Source of the DNA: Capillidium heterosporum
Lineage: Eukaryota; Entomophthoromycota; Entomophthoromycetes; Entomophthorales; Capillidiaceae
Length of the DNA stretch: 64,000 nt
Assembly: GCA_016630905.1 (NCBI GenBank)
Contig: WBMQ01000004.1
Span: forward strand, 2,294,001-2,358,000
Reading direction: 5' to 3'
Under the pieces are notes generated by a model. It worked only from the letters and a program-made list of their open reading frames with translations, searched no databases and had not been told where the DNA came from. Shown here piece after piece: positions 54,422-64,000 of this stretch (within the stretch, counting starts at the first letter, position 1; every line of letters begins with the position of its first letter). The position numbers and the translations under genes are program-made.

Positions 54422-55118
54422 TGTAAGGTCTAAGGGAGTATTATAGGATCCAACTAATGATGGTGTCATAATGGGAGCATATGACATGAGAGGTTAGAAC
54501 AGTAGAACCAATACTAACTACAGCATTAGTAATATAAATCACCTAAAGGAGGTAAGTCTAAAGGAAAGCAAAGAAAGTTTAAATAGAGTGAGCTAAAAAA
54601 ATATAGAAATTGAACTATATATTTGCACAATCTAATAACTAAAAGGCTGACTAGGAATAATACTTTATTCATAGACAAAACAAATCAGGCTATCAGAAAC
54701 AGCTATGGCAAGGGAAACAGATCAGGCTATCATAACAGCTATAGTTAATGGTTAAGATCAAGAGGTAAGTAACACCTATTTAGAAAATAGTAAGATGGAA
54801 TGTTGTTAAGATACAGGCTTTTAGTAGCACCTCAGAGGTTTAAATACTCTTTTGGTATTTTGGCAATACTTGCTGAATATCTGAATCTTAATATCAAAAT
54901 GCTATGCTGGTAATAGCTAAGGTTTCTAACTTATAGCCAAAACTATAAATATGGAAAGTTATTAAGAATATCTAATAAATAAAACAGATTTCTGTTTGAA
55001 ACTAGATATAAATGGAAAGTGGACATTGAAAGTTGATAAAGGAAGAAAATAGTGTAGTGTGCAAAGAAAATTGGTCAATAACCTTAGGTTAAGAATTATA
55101 ATAATTAGGGTTGTTACA
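54422..55118 (+). mobile_element. solo LTR, family B copy 2 (697 bp)
   Basis: Starts TGTAAGG, ends TTGTTACA, flanked by TTTTT on both sides (54,417-54,421 and 55,119-55,123). It interrupts the family C repeat; the uninterrupted counterpart is near 58,890-58,990. Same length and near-identical course as copy 1. Confidence 0.75.
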
Positions 55119-57254
55119 TTTTTAGCTATTATTATTATTTAGCTAACTTCTACTAGTAAACATTTTTAGTAAATGTTTTTAATACTTAAAGTTTTATTAA
55201 ATATTAAATAATATTATAATTAAAAATAGCTATTTTATTCTAAATATAAAAGAATTATTAAATTAAATTAAAAAAAGTATTTTACAAAATTTAATATTTT
55301 TAATACTTATTAAATTACTTTTACTTTTAGCTATAAGTAAAAGGCTTTATTTAAATATTACTATAGCTAATTTAAACTAAAATTATTTAAAAATAAAGAA
55401 AAATATTAGATGTTAACTTAGTTCTTAGGATAAGTTGGGTGTTAAACATTAGAACATTTATTTTTTATAAGAAATCTACTATTGGAAAACATCTATAAAA
55501 AACATTTACTAGCTAGAGTTAGCCAGGAAGCAATAGTAGCCAGGACTTTATAAAGGCTAAGAGCATTGACCATAAGGCTATATAAAGAGGAGGTTTGTAC
55601 TTATAGCCTAATCTAAAAATGGTAGGCAGATAGAAATATTCTAAGAATAACTATTAGGCTAAGAAGTACAATCAGGTTCATTAGTTCAGAAAGGTTTTAG
55701 GATTTAGTTCAGATTAATTTAGTTTAGTTCTATTATTTAGTTTAGATTAGCACAACTCTCTACTGTTGAGGGATGCTGATTATTAGTTCTACATTATACT
55801 ATACAGAGAGTCTATACTATGCCAATAGTAAAAGAAATATCAAATGATTCAATATGTTTATTTAATAATTACTTAATCTATTACTAAGTTTACTATAAGC
55901 CTTATATAGGTGACTTACTTTTAATAGTTGATACTTAAAATACTAGTAATTGCTATTTTTTTAATATATTAGTAATACTATTTCTCTTATTTTTTAGACA
56001 TTTGTTACTAATTTAAGAAATGGTAAGATTGATCTAAAAACAGTTAATGTTAAATAAAATGCTTAATTTATACTAAAGAGAAAAAAACTTTTAGCATTGT
56101 TAGGATTGATGCCAAACTAGTAATCTATATGTTTAGAATATAAATTTGAATTTTAGTTATTAAATGAAGCTATAGCTAATTAGAAGGATTTCCTTATAGA
56201 TTATTTAATTAAGTATACTTTATTTATTTTAATACTATCTATTATTATAGAAAATATAACTAAAGTATTATATTAAAGCTTCTAACTTATAAATATTATT
56301 TAATTATATATTTAAGCTATTAAATATCATTTTAAAGCTAAATATATAATTAAAGGTTATTTATAAATTATTAATAAAATAATTAATTTTAACTTTTATT
56401 ATTAATTAAATTTATCTTTAATAGCTTATACTATTAAAGTATAGATACTTTTCTATTTTATTATAATTATAGACTTTACCTAAAATTTAATATTTGCCAA
56501 TTTTATAGAAAAGTAAATTTGCTATATTATTACTATTTAAACTTAACTTAAAAAATACTTAAAGTATAATCAATATTATTAAAAAAATATATTTATAAGT
56601 CTAAAAACTAAGTATTAATTAATTTTTTAACTTATAAAAAATCTTTATAAATTAACTTTAAAAAAACTAGACTAAAAATATTATAATTGTTTTATAATTA
56701 AATATATTGCAAAAGCTTTATTCTTATAATATTTTTAGCTAAAATCCTTAAAATATTTAATATAACTAATTTAAATATAAATCTATAATTAAAGCAAATT
56801 TAAAAAAAGGTTTTAATAAATTAATATAAAAAACTTTTTTTATTCTTTTTATTATTCTATTTGTTTCTTTTTCTTTTTTCTTTTACTCTGCTATATTTAC
56901 TATGTATCTAATCTAAAATATAACTTAAAAGCTTATAAGTAGGCCTTTTTTCTAATAAGCTAAAAGATTTATATTTTAGTTATTATTTGCTTTTATATTT
57001 TAAACATACTTTTTTTATAGAATAACAATTAGAAAATATAATATTAAGTTTAAAAACTAAATTTACATCCTTAATAAAAAACTAGCCTTAAGTAAGTTAA
57101 GTAATCTAACTATTGATTAAAATATAACTAATAAATAATTATATAATCCTAAAATACTTTATTTAGTAGCAGTTAAATTATAGTTTTTATAGAAAAAAAT
57201 ACTTTAATATCTAATATCTAATTTAGCCAAAAAGTAATGGTAGTTAATACTTTA
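55119..57254. mobile_element. decayed repeat DNA
   Basis: A+T-rich remnants, including the end of a reversed family A LTR near 55,410-55,495 and a reversed family C piece near 55,840-55,940. No gene or RNA gene is recognised. Confidence 0.45.
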
Positions 57255-58080
57255 TATCAACTTAGCTTTTAGGCTAAGTTAGGTTTTAAATATTAAAACA
57301 TTTATTTTTCATAAGAAACCTACAATTTTGCTACTATTAAACAGAGTATTTTAAGGTTATACAGTTATTTATTTGTCCCTACACTTTGAATATACCTACT
57401 ATTTATTAGTATACATTCTAATTAATAGCAAGATTGCTTAAATTATCTAAAACCAATTTTTTATTAAAAAAGTAAATTTGAAGTTTTAGACTTAATGTTA
57501 GATTTTTTAATGATTAACTTATAGAAAAAGTAAGTCTAAAATGCAAAGGTGGACAATAATAATTAGGATAGTAACTCTCCAGTTTATTAAAAAAAAGTTT
57601 ACTTTATAAGCCTTTAAATTATGCTTTGTTTCAGATTTACTATATAAGGGAAAGAAAAAAAAGAATAAAAATAAAAAGCAGACTACTAAATAAAAAACAA
57701 ATAGGAAAACAAAAATAATAGTAAAAGAGCAAAAGAAAGAAAAAAAGTTTTTGGATTGCTTTTATTAATAAAAGAAAAGAGTATTTTTAAGTTAGTTTAT
57801 TAGAATTATTTAAAACTTTTCTTTTAAGTTGATCTTAATTATAGATTAAGTTTAAGTTAGGTTGATTATAATGTTTTAAGGATTTTTAGCTAGAAATGTT
57901 GTAGAAATAAAGCTTTATATTAAATTTAATTGTAAGGTAGTTACTATATCTATATTAGTCAGCCTATAATATAATATATATTATATTTTATACTAAAGAA
58001 CTTACTAAGTTTAGCTAAACCTACTTGATTAGAAATTTAAGCTAATAGTTAAACACTTAGCAAAAGCAACTAGCCAACAT
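57255..58080 (-). mobile_element. family A LTR fossil, reversed, ~825 bp
   Basis: Begins with TCAACTTAGC (the reversed 3' end) and ends CAACTAGCCAACA, the reverse complement of the family A start TGTTGGCTAGTTG. Moderately decayed. Confidence 0.55.
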
Positions 58081-59750
58081 TTTATAAAAGCTAAAGTTAA
58101 TTAGAAAGCTATATAAAAAAGAAAATTTTACTTAAAGTCTAATCTAAAAATAAAGTAAATAAAAATACTTTAATTATAATTAAAAGCTAAGTAAGTTAAG
58201 TTTATTAGTTTTAATTAGGTTTTAGGATTTAATTTAGTTTAGTTTTATAGTTTAGTTTAGTTTTATATAGCTCTTAGTCTTAAAGAAATGCAAATTCTTG
58301 GTTTTAAATTATACTATTATAAAAAGTTTATATTATACTAATAGTAAAAGTATAAGAAAATCTTTTTAAATCAATTATAGATTTACCTAATAATCTAAAT
58401 TAAAATTATATTACAGATTTAAATATATTTTAATATATAATTTATTAATGATAGAAATTCATTTTTCTATTAGTAGGAATTAAGTGCTTAACTTTAAATT
58501 ATTTAAAGATATTAATACTTATCTAAAAAAATAATATAAATATTAGTATTAAAGATTAGATATAGTACTAACTATTATTGTCCAGAATATCTACTACTAA
58601 AAATAAGTAATCTATATAAGATAGATAGTAAACTTAGTAATAAGTCAAGTAATTATTAAATAAATATATTAAATATTTGGTATTTTCTTTTACTACTAGT
58701 ATAGTATAATTCAGAACTAAGAATTTGCATCCTTCTAAGGTCAAAGGTTGCACTGATCTAAATCAAAACAGTAAACTAAACTAAATCTTAAAACTTAATT
58801 TAAATTAATAAATTTAACTATATTCCTTAGCCTTATAGTTATAATTAAAGTATTCCTACCTACTTACTACCTCTAGATCAGATTTTAAGTATAAGTTTCC
58901 TTCTTATATAGCCTTTTTATCAACTTCTTTAGCTTTTATAAAGTACTAGCTACTATTGCTACTTAGCTAACTTTTACTAATAAGTATTTTTAGTAAGCAT
59001 TTTATAATATACTTACTATATTATATAGTTTAAGTAAACTTAGTTAAAAAGGTATAGCCATAAAGCAAAATCAAAATAGTACTATAGTTTTAAAATAAAA
59101 GGATTAAAAATATTTAAATAGTTTTAATTGCTATAACTTTTAAAATTAGCAAAAAGCTTAAAGTAATTAATAGATATAATTTCAAAAAAACTTATATATT
59201 TAACTAATTAGCTACTTATAATCGATATATTTACAAAATAGCCAAGTAGTTTATTTGGATTTTTGTTCTTACTATATACTAAATAATAGTAGCAAATACT
59301 TTTAGATTATTTAAAAACCATACTAGATTTAAAACAAAAAGTATAAGTATAATAAAATCAAACATAAAATGTATAATAGATTTAAAGCTAATTAATTAGA
59401 ATAATCTTAAGTATATTTTATAGAAAATTTTAAAAGTAAATTACTAAAAGATGCATATCTTGCTATTTAAAACTTTTTATTACTGAAAGTATAGGTTATA
59501 TAAGAGATTATAGCAAGATAGCAAAATATTAATGTAGCTATTATTATTAATCTTTTTGCTTTTAATGCATTTAGCTATATATATAGTATTAATTAAAACA
59601 AAATTTTATACTTTTAATGTTATTTTATTTATAAACTTGTATATTTGATAAATATAGTATTTTAATTTATAACTATCTATAATATATTTTAGCTATTGGA
59701 GTAGTTTTTAGCACGTATATACTATTTACTTTAAAAACTATAAAATCAAA
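58081..59750. mobile_element. decayed repeat DNA with uninterrupted family C copy
   Basis: A+T-rich. The stretch about 58,540-59,000 is the empty-site counterpart of the repeat holding LTR B copy 2. No gene. Confidence 0.45.
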
Positions 59751-62700
59751 GGTGAGGTGTTACTATTAGTGATTTTATACTAAATTGATTTATATTTACA
59801 AAATTCTTAATAGAATAAGTTTAAAACCTTTATTAGTACTTATGTTTAAATCATTTGTAATAAATACTGATTAGAAATACTTCAAATTTGAGTGTACCTT
59901 GAAGCTTTATAGGTTGATATTTGAATTTGCAAGTTATAAAGTTTGTAAAAATATAAAGTGCGCCTTGCCTTATTTAATTCGCTATATTATAAATGTATAC
60001 TATTTTTATAGAGTTTGTTTATAACCATATAATTTATTAATATAAATGGCATTTTTAAAGATATATTTTAGTCATAATATTATATAATTTTCAACTGCTT
60101 TTATTACTATCTCCTTTTACTTATATAAGCCTAAATATTTTGTATTTGTTGTCTATTTTAAATTATCCTTCATTATTCTAATAGTTTTTATATTTCCCTT
60201 ACCTTTCTATAATATTCTAATCAGTGAATCCTTCGCATTCAAGAATATTCAGACTAGCTAACCTAAGTTTCTTTACCTTATAAATTTAGCTTGATATCAT
60301 TTAGTATTATCAGTTTATTAAATATACAAAACCATTATTTCAGTTTAAAATTAAAAGATTATACTTTAATTAAGTTGTTTTGTATGCTTCAGTTTTAGTC
60401 TAATTTATCTATTAGATGATGTATTACTATTCTTTTAATTAACAGTATCAATATTCATGAGAAAATCTAAAACACATAATTTATTTAGTTTTCCTTACTT
60501 TTACAAACTATTAAATCTATATAAAACACACATTCAGCATACTAAGTTTAGAAATTTGGAAAATCACTCAAGCTTACTAAAGCAACTTAAATACACAGGA
60601 TTAAAAATAGCTAATATTATTTGAAATATTTAGGACTATTCCAAAGCATATTAGTTTGTTAGTATACTATACAGATCCAATAACAGTTACTACCTCTATT
60701 ATATATATTAGTGTCAAGCTAAGGATTGATAATGTAAATTTATTTAAAATACTTGTGTATTTTGATAAAATATAAGATGGCTTTGCAAAACTATTTGTTA
60801 TTATCCTTAAATTGATTTTTGTTAATTCCATCCTAAAATAGAATTTAAAAAAACCTGTATTAGAGTATTACTATATTTTGCAAGATAGCTATATTTTTAT
60901 ATTGTACTCCATATATATCTTTTTAATTTCAGATTAAATTTTCAATCAAAATCATAAAGCTCTTTTAAACTATAATTATAACAAATACTTTAGTTCTGGT
61001 TTGTTTTCTAAATAAGCAAATTTATTATTTATTCTTGCCTTAAATAAATTTAAAATTAGAATAATAAGCTACAAAAACAGAATAATTCAATAAATTAATG
61101 TTTCTCCAAAAAATTGCTAATAATTAGTAGAATATTTGGGAGTAGTTGAACTAAACAATTAGTATCAGTTGGGTTGATGGTTTTAAAATATTAAATATGT
61201 TGAGGCAATTAAAAGGTTCATTTTGCTAAATAGTTTAAAACAATACATAGATTTCAAAAACAAACAACTCAGTTTGTTATATAATTGGCTGTTTAAGTGA
61301 CATAGCTATATGGTTGATTAATATTAAATACAGAATATACCTTGGAATATTTCACTTTAAAAGCAGCTTTGCATTGTTTATGGTAATTCAAAAGTTTAAT
61401 GAACCAAGGCATAAGTTGGAAAAGTAAAGACTTCTATAAGTGCTTTTATCATTTCAATAGATATTTTGCTTCCAAATTGGGTTTAATTTTAGCTAGTTAG
61501 TTGTAAAAAAACTAATAAATTTTAATAGTAGAGAATTTTCAAAACTTTCTCTTGCATTGTAATGGCTAAATCAGTTCCGGTTTTAGCTATATTATATGCA
61601 AGGACACTGCTAAATTGAAATAAACGTCTTTTGGCAGTTTAAATTCATTAATCTCCAGATTCACAACACTATAACTTTTTACCTTATACTATTAGTGGCA
61701 AATGCATTGAATTCTGAAGTATTTCATACTAGCATCGATAAGTTTACTTACAAATAAAACGAGTGTAAATTAATTGTATACATAATATAATAATGTAATA
61801 ACTGAGTGAAAACTCGCTTAATATAAAATATTTGAAGTAGAATTTATTTAATTTAATATTACATTGAAAAATTAAATAATGGTTATACCAAATAGTAAAT
61901 AATTGAGGAAATCAAGTTGGAATTCATAATATTCTGATCCATTTCAATTATTATTTAACATTTAACTCTAGAATATTTAAACTTAATATACAGGAATCAA
62001 TATTGATACGTCTAGTTTATATTTTTTAGAAAATTTGTATATATATTTGAGCTAGCACTAGCTAATACGTTTTTATTCGTACAACACCAGATAACATCAG
62101 TTCTGATCAGGTGCTTTTTTAAATGCTAGTATATGAACTTTGATAATATTTATTTCTTCTCTGATTCTTCCAGTGCTACTTAGAAAACAGCCTGTAATAA
62201 TTCAGGAGTTAGCTGTTATTTGTTGATTTTATCCAATTAATGCGTTATGAAGAAACGAGAACTACTAAAAATATTCTACAAAATCATTGTGTATTACCAC
62301 CAAAAGTGTTCTAAAGCAGATAAATATTAAAATTGGCTTATTGAACTATTCCATAATTGATATTTTAGTTTTCTTCTAGAGATTATCTAAAATATCCGCT
62401 TGATATCAAAAGTTCAAGTTGTTTTTATGGTAAATGTAATTAAATCCTTTGCCTGACATTAATAAAAATGCATAACATAAATTTCTTTATTTTGCGTTAT
62501 ATTGCTACAAATTTAGTTAATTACAAAGTAAAACTAATTTTGATACTATACTTAAAAATACCTTTAGATTGAATTTAACGTATCAACTACCCATTTTGAT
62601 TATTAAATTTTAGTTAATGTAAATATATGCTTTAATATTTTATACAGCTTTCACTAACATTTCGTGTAACAAACTGTTACAAGATATTAGTAAAAAATGA

Positions 62701-64000
62701 ATAGAACGTGCAAAGTATGATATAAAAAGGAAGTTTAGATTAGTATTAGTTGTTGGCTTTGCTAATAATAATCAAAAGTAGAACAAGTGCTAAAGTTGAA
62801 TTTTTACAAATTAGTTATTTAAATGGAATATTTAGTTAAAAATAATACTTATTAAAAGAATGTAGTGTTGGAATCATTTAAACTAGTATAAAATATTGGT
62901 TTAGTTTAAAAATATTAGTATATTAAAATCTGAGAATTTAATCAAATAGTATATATATAAATTAGGAATATATTCCAAATACCTTTTATAATTTCGATAA
63001 AACTCTAGAAATTGTCTAAAGTAGTTTTCCAAACAATATTCAATTCACTTCAAATTAACATAAAATAGCATCAAATGACAGATATTTGAAAGGATGCGTT
63101 ACTTCAAAACTCTTATTTTTTGGAGAACCTAGTATAGCAATGAAACAAGATATTTTGGTAAAACTACTCGTACTATTTAATGTTTTTAAAACATTGGTTT
63201 AATTCTTTATGATTGCAAATATTACAATGCTATTTAAGCGTCTTTAAGCTATTCTTACCATCTATAAACTAAATACTTTAACGAATTGTGTAAATTTTAC
63301 CTATTTAATTTTCACATTATATATAGTAAAAGATTGTTTTAGATTTAAAGTACAGTTAATGGTATACAAAGTAACACTAGGTTAGTAGCTTATTTCTGAA
63401 AGTGCTCAATACCATAATGCATTCCATAATTACTAATTATTATAGCTTAGCTTAATTCATGTGCCGTCCAATCTAGTTATTTTGGTTATATTTATCCAAT
63501 AAACCCTACCATTGTTATAATTGCTATGCTTAGTACAAGTATTTAGTTAATTTGTTTATATTTAAATTTTGAGTAATGACAACTTGAGATAGGAATACTT
63601 AATACAATGTATATATGTCTACATTAAGCTTAGAAGCATACTTTATTATGTTATTTAATTTAGAGTAGATGCAACAATTTTGTGAACTGGGATAGTATGA
63701 TAATTTTCCTTATAAGCTATCAGATAGAGGATTGTTTTATCATAGGTGTCTTGAAATATTCATTAATAATAGTTCTTTAATGGTAGAATTGTTAGGATGA
63801 TTTTGTATGATTTACAATTTAGTGCTGAATATTGGTAGGTTATGAATGTCTTTAATGAATGGCTGATTTTTAGAAGTGACCAAAAGTAGTTTTTCCAAGC
63901 TAAAATATTGATGGCTAATTAAACGCTTTGGTAATATTTTAGCTTTGATTTAAGTAAATTTAAAATGTTAGGTTTCAGCAAGTAATACAATAATAAATAA
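59751..64000. other. A+T-rich DNA without recognised genes or repeats
   Basis: More than 4 kb with no open frame of 60 codons, no tRNA-like box pair and no copy of families A, B or C that I can see. Its texture differs from the decayed repeats: it keeps more C and G and lacks the dense TAG/CTA strings. It continues past the window edge. Confidence 0.45.

Noticed and set aside
51364-55118. One full-length LTR element bounded by the two family B LTRs
   Set aside because: Each LTR has its own different 5-bp target duplication, and the DNA between them consists of older unrelated repeats, so they are two solo LTRs.

Overview
The window reads as nuclear DNA of a fungus. Evidence: a Zn2Cys6 binuclear-cluster regulator, fungal-type GT..AG introns mostly 34-100 nt long, a clear TACTAAC branch point near 39,775, compact gene spacing, and LTR fossils decayed towards A+T in a RIP-like manner. 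The Sel1-repeat kinase-like protein hints at an early-diverging lineage, but the phylum cannot be fixed from sequence alone.

Positions 1-45,071 are a gene-dense euchromatic block with about 18 well-supported genes. In order: class A DnaJ (cut at the window edge, -), a small unknown (-), splicing factor SYF2 (+), an MLKL-like pseudokinase with Sel1 repeats (-), a small unknown (-), the PI3P 5-kinase FAB1 (+), a small unknown (+), a PNRC/Edc-type decapping-enhancer candidate (+), chorismate synthase ARO2 (-), U2AF small subunit (-), SUN-like ER protein SLP1 (+), a BED/hAT-derived protein with an AT-hook (-), MDP1-type HAD phosphatase (+), an unknown acidic protein (+), a small secreted protein (+), a highly expressed-looking acidic protein (+), a Zn2Cys6 factor (+), a Tyr/Ser-rich GPI-type wall protein (-), two weak gene candidates, clamp-loader subunit RFC5 (+), peroxisomal dienoyl-CoA isomerase ECH1 (-) and transportin KAP104 (+). 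Two divergent pairs share only about 50 bp between start codons. The genes form no pathway cluster; two (SYF2, U2AF small subunit) act in splicing and a third may act in mRNA decay.

From about 45.1 to 59.7 kb the composition switches abruptly to very A+T-rich DNA built of nested, mostly old LTR-retrotransposon fossils. Two ~700 bp solo LTRs are younger; each has its own 5-bp target duplication and sits inside an older repeat. From 59.7 to 64.0 kb lies A+T-rich DNA in which I see no gene and no copy of these repeats.

The most unusual signal is in the genes. Five conserved housekeeping genes (ARO2, SLP1, RFC5, ECH1 twice, KAP104) continue perfectly with their families only if one nucleotide is skipped. 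Every break is in the same direction (+1), the skipped base can always be a T before a purine, and none lies in a T homopolymer. FAB1, the PNRC-like gene and two weak genes offer further possible sites of the same kind. I found no -1 break. This could be widespread programmed +1 frameshifting, precedented by antizyme and Euplotes but not, to my knowledge, described at this density in fungi; the mundane alternative is one-directional sequence error.
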